NCBI RefSeq assembly: GCF_000725125.1
Contig: NZ_JFCB01000026.1
Span: 50,954 to 114,953, forward strand
DNA length: 64,000 nt
Direction: 5' to 3'
Origin: Streptomyces toyocaensis
Lineage (GTDB): Bacteria > Actinomycetota > Actinomycetes > Streptomycetales > Streptomycetaceae
Position 1 is the first letter of the stretch. The number at the start of each line of letters is the position of its first letter. This document shows, one piece after another, positions 34,193-42,754 of this stretch. The notes under the pieces are model-generated. The model did no database searches. It was not told the origin of the DNA and saw nothing but the letters and a program-made list of their open reading frames with translations. The translations under genes were made by a program, and so were the position numbers.

Positions 34193-35464
34193 GTGACCAT
34201 TACCCAGCCCGACCTCAGCGTCTTCGAAACCCTTGAGTCCGAGGTGCGAAGCTACTGCCGCGGCTGGCCCGCGGTCTTCGACCGTGCGCACGGCAGCCGC
34301 ATGTACGACGAGGACGGTCACGAGTACCTCGACTTCTTCGCCGGAGCCGGTTCTCTCAACTACGGGCACAACAACCCCGTGCTGAAACGGGCGTTGATCG
34401 ACTACCTGGAGCGGGACGGCGTCACGCACGGTCTCGACATGTCGACGACGGCCAAGCGCGCCTTCCTGGAGTCCTTCCAGAACTGGATCCTCCGCCCGCG
34501 CGACCTGCCGTACAAGGTCATGTTCCCGGGCCCGACGGGTACCAACGCCGTGGAGTCCGCGCTGAAGCTGGCGCGGAAGGTGAAGGGGCGCGAGGCGATC
34601 GTGTCGTTCACCAACGCCTTCCACGGCATGTCGCTGGGCTCGCTCGCCGTGACCGGCAACGCCTTCAAGCGGGCCGGCGCCGGCATCCCGCTGGTGCACG
34701 GCACGCCGATGCCGTTCGACAACTACTTCGACGGCCAGGTGCCGGACTTCCTGTGGTTCGAGCGGCTCCTGGAGGACCAGGGCTCCGGTCTCAACAAGCC
34801 CGCGGCCGTGATCGTCGAGACCGTACAGGGCGAGGGCGGCATCAACGTCGCCCGGCCCGAGTGGCTGCGCGCCCTGGCCGAGCTGTGCGAACGCCAGGAC
34901 ATGCTGCTCATCGTCGACGACATCCAGATGGGCTGCGGCCGTACCGGCGCCTTCTTCTCCTTCGAGGAGGCAGGCATCACGCCCGACATCGTCACCGTGT
35001 CCAAGTCGATCAGCGGCTACGGACTGCCGATGGCGCTCACCCTGTTCAAGCCCGAACTCGACGTCTGGGAGCCGGGCGAGCACAACGGCACCTTCCGCGG
35101 CAACAACCCCGCCTTCGTCACGGCCACCGCGACCCTGGAGGCGTACTGGGCCGACGGGGCCGCGATGGAGAAGCAGACCCGTTCGCGCGGCGAGCAGGTC
35201 GAGCAGGCGCTGATCGCCATCACCGAGGAGAACCTCGCCGACGTCAAGGAGTACCGCGGCCGCGGCCTGGTGTGGGGCATGGAGTTCCACGACAAGGAGC
35301 GCGCGGGACGGATCGCCCGGCGCGCCTTCGAACTCGGGTTGCTGATCGAGACGTCCGGCCCCGAGAGCGAGGTCGTCAAGCTGCTCCCGGCCCTGACCAT
35401 CACCCCGGACGAGCTGGACGAGGGTCTGCGCACCCTCGCCCGCGCCGTCCGCGAAACCGCCTGA
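34193..35464 (+). CDS. ectB: Diaminobutyrate-2-oxoglutarate transaminase EctB
   Basis: The 423-residue class III aminotransferase makes L-2,4-diaminobutyrate from aspartate-4-semialdehyde and glutamate, the first step of ectoine synthesis. Motifs: FPGPTGTNAVESALKLARK, FHGMSLGSLAVTGN, the cofactor aspartate in LLIVDDIQMGCGRTG and the PLP lysine in VSKSISGYGLPMAL near residue 270. GTG start with GAGGAGCG upstream. Confidence 0.97.
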   Translation: MTITQPDLSVFETLESEVRSYCRGWPAVFDRAHGSRMYDEDGHEYLDFFAGAGSLNYGHNNPVLKRALIDYLERDGVTHGLDMSTTAKRAFLESFQNWILRPRDLPYKVMFPGPTGTNAVESALKLARKVKGREAIVSFTNAFHGMSLGSLAVTGNAFKRAGAGIPLVHGTPMPFDNYFDGQVPDFLWFERLLEDQGSGLNKPAAVIVETVQGEGGINVARPEWLRALAELCERQDMLLIVDDIQMGCGRTGAFFSFEEAGITPDIVTVSKSISGYGLPMALTLFKPELDVWEPGEHNGTFRGNNPAFVTATATLEAYWADGAAMEKQTRSRGEQVEQALIAITEENLADVKEYRGRGLVWGMEFHDKERAGRIARRAFELGLLIETSGPESEVVKLLPALTITPDELDEGLRTLARAVRETA

Positions 35465-35499
35465 AACACGCACCCGAGCCGAGGAGGCATCGCAACACC

Positions 35500-35898
35500 G
35501 TGATCGTCCGTTCGTTCAAGGACCTCGAAGGCACCGACCGGCACGTGAAGTCGGCGTCCGGCACGTGGGAGAGCAAGCGCATCGTCCTCGCCAAGGAGAA
35601 GGTCGGCTTCTCCCTGCACGAGACGATCCTGTACGCGGGCACGGAGACCTCGATGTGGTACGCGAACCACATCGAGGCCGTCGTCTGCACCAAGGGCGAC
35701 GCCGAGCTGACCGACCGCGAGACCGGGGAGACGTACCACATCACCCCCGGCACCATGTACCTCCTCAACGGCCACGAGCGGCACACGCTCAAGGTCAAGG
35801 AGGACTTCCACTGCATCTGTGTCTTCAACCCGCCCGTCACCGGACGGGAGGACCACGACGAGAACGGCGTCTACCCGCTGCTCACCGAGGAGGTGTGA
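35500..35898 (+). CDS. ectC: L-ectoine synthase EctC
   Basis: The 132-residue cupin cyclises N4-acetyl-diaminobutyrate to ectoine. It begins MIVRSFKDLEGTDRHV and contains the cupin residues in SMWYANHIEAVVC and GTMYLLNGHERHTLKV, with the C-terminal FNPPVTGREDHDENGVYPLL, all typical of EctC. GTG start with GAGGAGG 12 bases upstream; ectD follows after 6 bases. Confidence 0.97.
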   Translation: MIVRSFKDLEGTDRHVKSASGTWESKRIVLAKEKVGFSLHETILYAGTETSMWYANHIEAVVCTKGDAELTDRETGETYHITPGTMYLLNGHERHTLKVKEDFHCICVFNPPVTGREDHDENGVYPLLTEEV

Positions 35899-35904
35899 GT
35901 CACC

Positions 35905-36804
35905 GTGACCACCACGACCACGAACATCGCCGACCTCTATCCCACCCGCGGCGCCACCGAGGTGGCGACTCCCCGGCAGGACCCGGTCGTCTGGGGTTCC
36001 CCCGACACGCCCGGTCCCGTCTCGCGCGGTGACCTCGAGGCCCTGGACCGCGACGGCTTCCTCGCCATCGACCAGCTCATCGGACCGGACGAGGTCGCCG
36101 TGTACCAGCGCGAGCTGGAGCGGCTCGTCACCGACCCGGCCATCCGCGCGGACGAGCGCTCGATCGTCGAGCCGCAGTCCAAGGAGATCCGGTCGGTCTT
36201 CGAGGTGCACAAGATCAGCGAGGTCTTCGCGAACCTGGTGCGCGACGAGCGGGTCGTCGGGCGGGCCCGGCAGATCCTCGGCTCGGACGTGTACGTCCAC
36301 CAGTCGCGGATCAACGTCAAGCCGGGCTTCGGGGCCAGCGGCTTCTACTGGCACTCGGACTTCGAGACCTGGCACGCCGAGGACGGCCTGCCGAACATGC
36401 GCACCGTCTCGGTCTCGATCGCGCTCACCGAGAACTACGACACCAACGGCGGTCTCATGATCATGCCGGGGTCGCACAAGACGTTCCTCGGGTGCGCGGG
36501 GGCCACGCCGAAGGACAACTACAAGAAGTCCCTGCAGATGCAGGACGCGGGGACGCCGTCCGACGAGGCGCTGACGAAGATGGCGTCGGAGTACGGCATC
36601 AAGCTGTTCACGGGCAAGGCGGGCTCCGCCACCTGGTTCGACTGCAACTGCATGCACGGTTCCGGCGACAACATCACGCCGTTCCCGCGCAGCAACGTGT
36701 TCATCGTGTTCAACAGCGTCGAGAACACGGCGGTCGAGCCGTTCGCCGCGCCGGTCCGGCGTCCTGAGTACATCGGGGCGCGGGACTTCACTCCGGTGAA
36801 GTAG
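35905..36804 (+). CDS. ectD: Ectoine 5-hydroxylase EctD
   Basis: The 299-residue Fe(II)/2-oxoglutarate dioxygenase converts ectoine to 5-hydroxyectoine. The family signature FYWHSDFETWHAEDGLPNMR carries the iron HxD pair near residue 150; the distal iron histidine is in MHGSGDNITPFPRSN near residue 250. Length is typical. GTG start with GAGGAGG overlapping the ectC stop. It ends the operon, followed by a strong terminator. Confidence 0.97.
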   Translation: MTTTTTNIADLYPTRGATEVATPRQDPVVWGSPDTPGPVSRGDLEALDRDGFLAIDQLIGPDEVAVYQRELERLVTDPAIRADERSIVEPQSKEIRSVFEVHKISEVFANLVRDERVVGRARQILGSDVYVHQSRINVKPGFGASGFYWHSDFETWHAEDGLPNMRTVSVSIALTENYDTNGGLMIMPGSHKTFLGCAGATPKDNYKKSLQMQDAGTPSDEALTKMASEYGIKLFTGKAGSATWFDCNCMHGSGDNITPFPRSNVFIVFNSVENTAVEPFAAPVRRPEYIGARDFTPVK

Positions 36805-36818
36805 GCGCATCACGGACT

Positions 36819-36861
36819 GCGGGCCGGGCCTCCTCGTGTGGGACAGGAGGCACCGGCCCGC
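36819..36861. terminator. Bidirectional terminator after ectD
   Basis: GCGGGCCGG (36819-36827) pairs with CCGGCCCGC (36853-36861), extended by an inner CCTCCT/AGGAGG pairing. It begins 15 bases after the ectD stop and lies 21 bases beyond the stop of the convergent aminotransferase gene. Confidence 0.85.
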
Positions 36862-36881
36862 TGTCGTGTGCCCGGGTGCGG

Positions 36882-37934
36882 TCAGCCGGACAGCGCCTCC
36901 AGCAGCCGGTCCACGTCATCGGCCGTGTTGTAGAGGTGGAAGGACGCCCGCAGATGGCCCGCCCGGTCGGACACCTGGATGCCGGCCGCCGCCAGCTCCG
37001 GCTGCAGGCTGCCGAGTCCGGGCACGGACACGATCGGTGAACCGGGCGCGGGCACGGCGGTGCGGCCCAGGTCCGCGAGCCCCGTGCGGAAGCGGTCGGC
37101 GAGGGCCAGGTCGTGGGCGCGGACGGCGTCCACGCCGATCTCCTCCACGAGTTCGAGGGAGGCACGCAGTCCCACGTAGGTGAACAGGGCGGGGCTGGAG
37201 TCGAACCGCCGGGCCGAGTGCGCGAGTTCGGCGACCGGTCCGTAGCAGCTGGCCCAGGGGTGCTCCGCCGCCACCCAGCTCGCCTGCACCGGCGGCAGAT
37301 CGCCGAGGTCCTCGGGCACGACGAGGAACGCCGCGCCGTGCGGGCCGAGCAGCCACTTGTAGGTGATGGAGACGGAGTAGTCGAAGGCGCCGGCGTCCAC
37401 CGGCAGCCAGCCGGCCGCCTGGGAGAAGTCGACGTAGGTCCGCACCCCGTGCGCCCGGGCCGCCTCGCGCAGCGCGGTCAGGTCGGCGACCCGGCCGTCG
37501 GCGGACTGGGCGGCGCTGACGGCGACCAGCGCGGTGCCCGGCCGGACGGAGTCGGCGAGCCGCTCCAGTGGCACGGACCGCACCTTGAGGTCACCGCGCG
37601 TGTGGAACGGGTTGAGCACGGACGTGAAGTCGTCCTCGACGGTGAGGACCTCGGCGCCCGGCGGCAGCGAGGCCGCGACGAGCGAGGTGTGCAGGGCGGC
37701 CGTGGCCCCCGCCGCGACCCGCTCGACGGGAACGCCGGCCAGCCGGGCGAACGCGGCGCGGCAGGCCTCGACGTCCGCGAACAGCGGGTCCAGCGAGCGG
37801 CCCTCCGCGCGGATCCGGGCGGCGTCCTGCAGCGCGGTCACGGTGCGGGCCGGCAGGAGGGCGTTGCTCGCGGTGTTCAGGTAGGTGTTCTTCGGGGTGA
37901 ACTCGGCACGGACGAGGTTCTCGAAGGTCTCCAT
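36882..37934 (-). CDS. Class V aminotransferase/cysteine-desulfurase-like PLP protein
   Basis: The 350-residue protein resembles the isopenicillin-N-epimerase-like or selenocysteine-lyase-like class V group: NTASNALLPARTVTAL, GATAALHTSLVAASL, the PLP aspartate/histidine region TYVDFSQAAGWLPVD and the PLP lysine in SITYKWLLGPHGAAFL near residue 195. The reaction is not predictable. Start could be at 37970, adding 12 residues; neither start has a good ribosome-binding site. It lies convergent to ectABCD and has no obvious link to ectoine metabolism. Confidence 0.75.
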   Translation of the reverse strand: METFENLVRAEFTPKNTYLNTASNALLPARTVTALQDAARIRAEGRSLDPLFADVEACRAAFARLAGVPVERVAAGATAALHTSLVAASLPPGAEVLTVEDDFTSVLNPFHTRGDLKVRSVPLERLADSVRPGTALVAVSAAQSADGRVADLTALREAARAHGVRTYVDFSQAAGWLPVDAGAFDYSVSITYKWLLGPHGAAFLVVPEDLGDLPPVQASWVAAEHPWASCYGPVAELAHSARRFDSSPALFTYVGLRASLELVEEIGVDAVRAHDLALADRFRTGLADLGRTAVPAPGSPIVSVPGLGSLQPELAAAGIQVSDRAGHLRASFHLYNTADDVDRLLEALSG

Positions 37935-38030
37935 GGGACCACTCTGCGGTCCCGGGAAGTCCCCGTCCATGGCCGGATTCTGCGTGATACCTCGAAGGAG
38001 CCCTTATGCATAGGTGCTGACCTGCGAATT

Positions 38031-38741
38031 CTACGGCTGAGGCACCGCGCATCCGTCCGGGCCGCAGGCCTGAGCACCGTCGTCTGCCGTCGTCAGCGGC
38101 GCGCGCTCGCCCCAGGCCTGGGACAGCGCCCGGGCGAAGACCTCGGCGGGCTGGGCGCCGGAGACGCCGACCGTGCGGTCGAGCACGAAGAACGGCACGC
38201 CGCGCGCCCCGAGCCGCGCGGCCTCCCGCTCGTCGGCGCGGACCTCGTCGGCGTACGCCTGCGGGTCGGCGAGCACCTTGCGTACGGCCCCGGTGTCGAG
38301 GCCGGCGTCGCCCGCGAGCCCGACGAGCCGTTCGTCGTCGTTGAAGACGGACCGCTCCTCGGCGAAGTTCGCCCGGTAGAGCCGGTCGAGCAGCTCCGCC
38401 TGGCGGCCCTGCTCGCGGGCGAGGTGCAGCAGGCGGTGCATGTCGAAGGTGCTGCCGTGGTCACGGCCGCGGGTGCGGTAGGGCAGGCCCTCGGCGGCGG
38501 CCTGGGAGCCCAGGTTGTCCTCGCCCGCCTCGGCCTGCGCCTCGCTCATGCCGTACTTCCCGGTGAGCATGGCGATCACCGGCTGGACGTCGTCCTTGGC
38601 ACGCCCCGGGTCCAGCTCGAAGGAACGGTGCACCACCTCGACCTGCTCACGGTGCGGGAAGGAGGCCAGCGCCTTCTCGAAGCGGGCCTTTCCGACATAG
38701 CACCAGGGGCAGGCGATGTCGCTCCAGATCTCGACGCGCAT
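38031..38741 (-). CDS. DsbA-family oxidoreductase, FrnE-like
   Basis: The 236-residue cytosolic thioredoxin-fold protein has the active site CPWC at residues 11-14 (IWSDIACPWCYVGKARFE), the helical insert LDPGRAKDDVQPV and the cis-proline segment RGVPFFVLDRTVGVSGAQP. FrnE-type proteins act as disulfide oxidoreductases or isomerases; some sit in polyketide clusters. A cysteine-containing C-terminal tail (ACGPDGCAVPQP) may add a second redox pair. ATG with GGAGAGAG upstream. Confidence 0.88.
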   Translation of the reverse strand: MRVEIWSDIACPWCYVGKARFEKALASFPHREQVEVVHRSFELDPGRAKDDVQPVIAMLTGKYGMSEAQAEAGEDNLGSQAAAEGLPYRTRGRDHGSTFDMHRLLHLAREQGRQAELLDRLYRANFAEERSVFNDDERLVGLAGDAGLDTGAVRKVLADPQAYADEVRADEREAARLGARGVPFFVLDRTVGVSGAQPAEVFARALSQAWGERAPLTTADDGAQACGPDGCAVPQP

Positions 38742-38823
38742 GGGCCGGCTCTCTCCAGGGTCGTGCGGCTGCGGAGACTCCCTCCGCACCTCGGTGAACC
38801 TTCAAGCAGCCGTCCTCATTCCC

Positions 38824-39432
38824 TCAGCTGCCGTCCCGCAGGTCGTCCGGCCAGTAGGGCCGGTACTCAAGGTGGTCGTACGTCACCACGCAGCCCTCAC
38901 CCATCGGGGACTGGGTCATGAAGCCGACCAACGCGGCTCCGGTCTCCTTCTCGTCGCCGAGGGTGAAGAGCCGGACGAAGGTCCAGCGCTCGCCGTCACG
39001 CGAGGCGTGGAAGGCGAAGGCACGGCCCGTGCGGCTCACCCGCAGCCAGATGGAACTGCCGTCCACAGTGAAGGAGTTGGCGTCGTCGGAATGCCCCCGG
39101 GTGACCACCGTGCAGACCGTGGGGACGTCCGGGGAGTACTCCAGGCACAGCTTGGCCCAGGCCCGCTCACCGACGTGGACGTACAGGACCCCCGCGTCGA
39201 AGGAGGCGGCGAAGCCCACCGTGACCCGGGCGATCAGCTGGAAGTCCCCCTCCGGCGCCCCCAGGAGGCGCGGCGCGTCGGCGGCGGGGTCCAGGGCCTC
39301 ACCGGTGGGCGGCACGAAGCGGTCCTGCCGGGGGCCGGCCCATCCGGTCAGGACGCCGTCCTCGTGGGACCAGGAGCCCTCCGGTCCGTAGGTGCGCAGC
39401 GGGAAGGGGAGTTCGGGGATGTCCAGGTCCAT
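38824..39432 (-). CDS. DUF1349 family protein (concanavalin-like beta-sandwich)
   Basis: The 202-residue protein has the DUF1349 pattern: PRLLGAPEGDFQLIARVTV, FDAGVLYVHVGERAWAKLCLE and SIWLRVSRTGRAFAFHAS with WTFVRLFTL, giving a jelly-roll resembling the yeast REE1 family. It probably binds a carbohydrate, but no function is established. ATG with GGGAGGATCC upstream. It stands between genes of unrelated type. Confidence 0.85.
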   Translation of the reverse strand: MDLDIPELPFPLRTYGPEGSWSHEDGVLTGWAGPRQDRFVPPTGEALDPAADAPRLLGAPEGDFQLIARVTVGFAASFDAGVLYVHVGERAWAKLCLEYSPDVPTVCTVVTRGHSDDANSFTVDGSSIWLRVSRTGRAFAFHASRDGERWTFVRLFTLGDEKETGAALVGFMTQSPMGEGCVVTYDHLEYRPYWPDDLRDGS

Positions 39433-39729
39433 GGCGGGATCCTCCCAGGTGACACCCGGCGCCGGCAGCCGGGGGGCACCTCCCCGGCCGCCACGACGGA
39501 CGCCTCGCGTCCGCCCCTCCCGGCCGGGACCGGACACGGCGACGGGGCGCGGGCGGGGCGGTTCCCGCGCACCGGTGCGGCCGGAGGCCGGTGCGGGCCC
39601 GACGGACGCGAAGGCCGCGGGCGGCTCCCGGGCCGGACCCGCACCGCACGTCCGCCCGTCCCGGCAGCGGGCGGAGGCAGGCATGTGCCGGGCCCAGGCC
39701 GAGTGGCCGGGCCGGGCGTAAGGGGGGGG
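39433..39729. other. Gene-free GC-rich gap
   Basis: I see no supported gene in these 297 bases. They hold several GC-rich inverted repeats, the clearest being CGCACCGG (39568-39575) with CCGGTGCG (39588-39595), which may terminate transcription of the dehydrogenase gene on the minus strand. Confidence 0.4.
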
Positions 39730-41259
39730 TCAGGATTCCAGTCGGCCGTTGAACCTGCGGGGCAGTCCCAGCGGGTTGTCGTCCCTCAGCTCCGCCGGCA
39801 GCAGCGCCTCGGGCGCGCCCTGGTAGACGACCGGCCGCAGCCACCGCTCGATGGCCGTGCCGCCCACCGACGTGGACGTGGAGGTCGTCGCCGGGTAGGG
39901 GCCGCCGTGGTGCTGGGCGGGGGCGACCGCGACGCCCGTCGGCCAGCCGTTGACCAGGACCCGCCCGGCCAGCGGCGTCAGCTCGCGCACCAGTTCCGCC
40001 CCGCGGCCCTCCCCGGCCGCCTCCTCGGCGGACAGCTGCACGGTCGCCGTGAGGTTGCCCTGCAGCCGCGCCAGCACGCTCCGCACCTCGGCGTCGTCCT
40101 CGTAGCGGGCCACCACGGTGACCGGCCCGAAGCACTCCTCCAGGAGCAGGTCGTGCTCACCCTCCCGGGCCAGCCGGCTCGCCGGGACGGTCAGGAAGCC
40201 CGCGCTGACGGTGTGCGCGCCGCACGCGCCAGGGGTCACCGGGGACTCCACGCCGGGCAGCTGCCCGCGCTCGGCGACACCGGCCACGAAGTTGTCGCGC
40301 ATCCGGTGGTCGAGCAGGACGCCCGCGTCGGTGTCGCTGACGGCGTCCGTCAGCGACTTCAGCAGCGCGTCGCCGGCCGGGCCGGCAGGGGCGAGGACCA
40401 GACCCGGCTTGACGCAGAACTGGCCGACGCCCAGCGTCATCGAACCGGCCAGGCCGGCGCCGATCGCCTCGCCGCGCTCGGCGGCGGCGGCCTCGGTGAC
40501 GACGACCGGGTTCAGCGAGCCCAGCTCACCGTGGAAGGGGATCGGGACGGGACGGGCGGCGGCCGCGTCGAAGAGGGCCCGGCCCCCGCGGACGGAGCCG
40601 GTGAAGCCGGCCGCCGCGACCAGCGGGTGCTTGATCAGCTCGATGCCCGCCTCGAAGCCGTGCACCAGGCCGAGCACGCCCCCGGGGACGTCGTGCCGGG
40701 CCGCGGCACGGCGCAGCACCTTGGCGACCAGCTCGGACAGTCCGGGGTGGTCGGGGTGGGCCTTGACGACGACCGGGCAGCCGGCCGCGAGCGCGCTCGC
40801 GGTGTCGCCGCCGGCCACGGAGAAGGCGAAGGGGAAGTTGGAGGCCGAGTAGACGGCGACGGCGCCCAGCGGGATCTTGTAGCGGCGCAGGTCCGGGACG
40901 GGCGGGGTAGCGGTGTCGTCGGGGTGGTCGATGACGACGTCGAGGAAGGCGCCCTCGTCGACGATGCCCGCGAAGGCCCTCAGCTGGTAGCAGGTGCGGG
41001 CGAGTTCGCCGGTGAGCCGGACCGGGCCGAGCGCGGTCTCCGCGTCGGCGGCCTCGACGAGCCGGTCCCGGGCGGCCTCGAGTTCGTCGGCGGCCGTGCG
41101 CAGGAAGGCCGCGCGGACACCGCGGTCCGTCAGCGCGCCACGCGCTTCGTGCGCGGCGCGGACGGCGGCGTCCACCTCCTGGGCTGTGGCCTCCACCGCA
41201 ACCTGTTCACGCTGCTTCCCGGTTCGGGGGTCGACACTCCAGACTGGTGCTGCTGCCAC
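39730..41259 (-). CDS. 2,5-dioxovalerate (alpha-ketoglutaric semialdehyde) dehydrogenase
   Basis: The 509-residue aldehyde dehydrogenase oxidises 2,5-dioxovalerate to 2-oxoglutarate. It has SASNFPFAFSVAGGDTASAL and KAHPDHPGLSELVAKV (cofactor site), GFTGSVRGGRALFDAAAARP, the catalytic glutamate in FHGELGSLNPVVV and the cysteine in GVGQFCVKPGL, all typical of the dioxovalerate subgroup rather than general aldehyde dehydrogenases. The GTG at 41259 is chosen for its GGAGGGA site; an in-frame GTG lies 5 codons upstream. It is divergent from an IclR regulator that probably controls it. It supplies the last step for both sugar-acid routes in the window. Confidence 0.88.
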   Translation of the reverse strand: MAAAPVWSVDPRTGKQREQVAVEATAQEVDAAVRAAHEARGALTDRGVRAAFLRTAADELEAARDRLVEAADAETALGPVRLTGELARTCYQLRAFAGIVDEGAFLDVVIDHPDDTATPPVPDLRRYKIPLGAVAVYSASNFPFAFSVAGGDTASALAAGCPVVVKAHPDHPGLSELVAKVLRRAAARHDVPGGVLGLVHGFEAGIELIKHPLVAAAGFTGSVRGGRALFDAAAARPVPIPFHGELGSLNPVVVTEAAAAERGEAIGAGLAGSMTLGVGQFCVKPGLVLAPAGPAGDALLKSLTDAVSDTDAGVLLDHRMRDNFVAGVAERGQLPGVESPVTPGACGAHTVSAGFLTVPASRLAREGEHDLLLEECFGPVTVVARYEDDAEVRSVLARLQGNLTATVQLSAEEAAGEGRGAELVRELTPLAGRVLVNGWPTGVAVAPAQHHGGPYPATTSTSTSVGGTAIERWLRPVVYQGAPEALLPAELRDDNPLGLPRRFNGRLES

Positions 41260-41318
41260 CGCGGGTCCCTCCACTTGAATGCCGCATGCAATGCCGCAGT
41301 ATGTACGTCACCCCTCAG

Positions 41319-41342
41319 CGGCGTTCGATATACTGAACGCCG
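41319..41342. promoter_or_regulatory. Palindromic operator candidate for the IclR regulator
   Basis: CGGCGTTC (41319-41326) and GAACGCCG (41335-41342) form perfect 8-bp inverted arms around GATATACT. The site lies between the divergent dehydrogenase and IclR genes, 60 and 59 bases from their starts. IclR-family proteins bind such palindromes and usually regulate themselves and the adjacent gene. Confidence 0.65.
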
Positions 41343-41400
41343 TCTGTGTAGATGAATGTGCTGGGAGACTATTTCCCGGCGAACGAAGGGGTCAAGGGCG

Positions 41401-42174
41401 ATGTCGGCTGGCGAGACAGGCGGCGGGGCGCAGGTCAAGTCCGCGGTGCGGACCGTTGAACTGCTCGAATACTTCGCCGGACGCCCCGGCATGCATTCCC
41501 TGGCGGCGGTCCAGGAGGCCGTCGGCTATCCCAAGTCGAGCCTGTACATGCTGCTGCGCACGCTCGTGGACCTCGGCTGGGTGGAGACGGACGCCACGGG
41601 CACGCGGTACGGCATCGGCGTGAGGGCGCTGCTCGTGGGCACGTCCTACATCGACGGCGACGAGGTCGTCGCGGCCGCCCGGCCCACGCTGGACCGGCTC
41701 TCCGACGACACCACCGAGACCATCCACCTCGCCCGGCTCGACGGCACCAACGTCGTCTACCTGGCCACCCGTCAGTCACAGCACTACCTGCGGCCGTTCA
41801 CCCGGGTCGGACGCCGGCTGCCCGCGCACTCCACGTCGCTCGGCAAGGCGCTGCTGAGCACGTACTCCGACGAGCAGGTGCGCAAGATGCTCCCGGAGGC
41901 GCTGCCCGCCCTGACCGAGCACACCATCACCGACCGGGAGAAGCTCATCGAGGAGCTGCGCCTGGTACGGGAGCAGGGCTTCGCCGTGGACCGCGAGGAG
42001 AACACGCTGGGGCTGCGCTGCTTCGGTGTGGCGATCCCGTACCGCACCCCCGCCCGGGACGCGATCAGCTGCTCGGTGCCGGTGGCCCGGCTCACCCCCG
42101 CGCACGAGCAGATGGTCAAGGACGCCCTGTTCGACGCCCGCGACCGGCTCACCCTGGCCACCCGGAGGCTCTGA
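41401..42174 (+). CDS. IclR-family transcriptional regulator
   Basis: The 257-residue protein has an N-terminal winged helix (VKSAVRTVELLEYF, then HSLAAVQEAVGYPKSSLYML) and a C-terminal IclR effector domain (HLARLDGTNVVYLATRQSQ, LPAHSTSLGKALLST, GFAVDREENTLGLRCFGVAI). Such regulators sense aromatic or sugar-acid metabolites. The ATG at 41401 has AAGGGG upstream; an earlier in-frame start at 41356 would add 15 residues. Being divergent from the dioxovalerate dehydrogenase around a palindrome, it probably controls that gene in response to a sugar acid. Confidence 0.88.
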   Translation: MSAGETGGGAQVKSAVRTVELLEYFAGRPGMHSLAAVQEAVGYPKSSLYMLLRTLVDLGWVETDATGTRYGIGVRALLVGTSYIDGDEVVAAARPTLDRLSDDTTETIHLARLDGTNVVYLATRQSQHYLRPFTRVGRRLPAHSTSLGKALLSTYSDEQVRKMLPEALPALTEHTITDREKLIEELRLVREQGFAVDREENTLGLRCFGVAIPYRTPARDAISCSVPVARLTPAHEQMVKDALFDARDRLTLATRRL

Positions 42175-42177
42175 CCC

Positions 42178-42651
42178 GTGAATGTCGCCCTGCGCCCGGT
42201 GCACGACAGCGATCTGCCCGTCTTCCCCCGGCAGTCGAACGACCCGGAGGCGCTGCACAGGGCCGCCTTCACCCCCGAGGACCCGGCCGACCGGGACCGC
42301 TTCGCCGCCCGCTGGGCGCGCATCCGCAGCTCTCCGGAGATCGTCGTGCGCACGGTGCCGGGCGACGGCGACGTGGTGGGACACGTGTCGGTCCACGGCG
42401 GACCGGGTGAGCGCGAGGTGACGTACCGGGTCGACCGCGCCCACTGGGGCAAGGGCGTCGCCACGGCCGCGCTGCGCGGTCTGCTCGCCGAGGTGGCCGA
42501 ACGCCCGCTGTACGCGCGCGTGGCCGCGGACAACGCGGCCTCGCGGAGGGTGCTGGAGCGGTGCGGCTTCGAGGTCTCCGCGCGGACCACGGGGTACGCG
42601 TCGGCGCGCGGTGCGGAGATCGACGAGCTGGTGCTCACCCTGCACGGCTGA
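42178..42651 (+). CDS. GNAT acetyltransferase, RimJ/RimL-like
   Basis: The 157-residue protein has the GNAT acetyl-CoA segment in VDRAHWGKGVATAALRGLL and the late beta-strand pair with RVAADNAASRRVLERCGFEVSA, typical of RimJ/RimL-type N-acetyltransferases. The target is unknown. GTG start only 3 bases after the IclR stop, so the two are cotranscribed. Confidence 0.85.
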   Translation: MNVALRPVHDSDLPVFPRQSNDPEALHRAAFTPEDPADRDRFAARWARIRSSPEIVVRTVPGDGDVVGHVSVHGGPGEREVTYRVDRAHWGKGVATAALRGLLAEVAERPLYARVAADNAASRRVLERCGFEVSARTTGYASARGAEIDELVLTLHG

Positions 42652-42754
42652 CCCGGCACTCCCCCGCGCGACGTCGGCGGGCTCGATGAACGTCCGATGA
42701 GAAAACGGCCGTGAAGGAACGTCTCGGCCCCCGTCGTTCGTCTGTCCGGACGCG

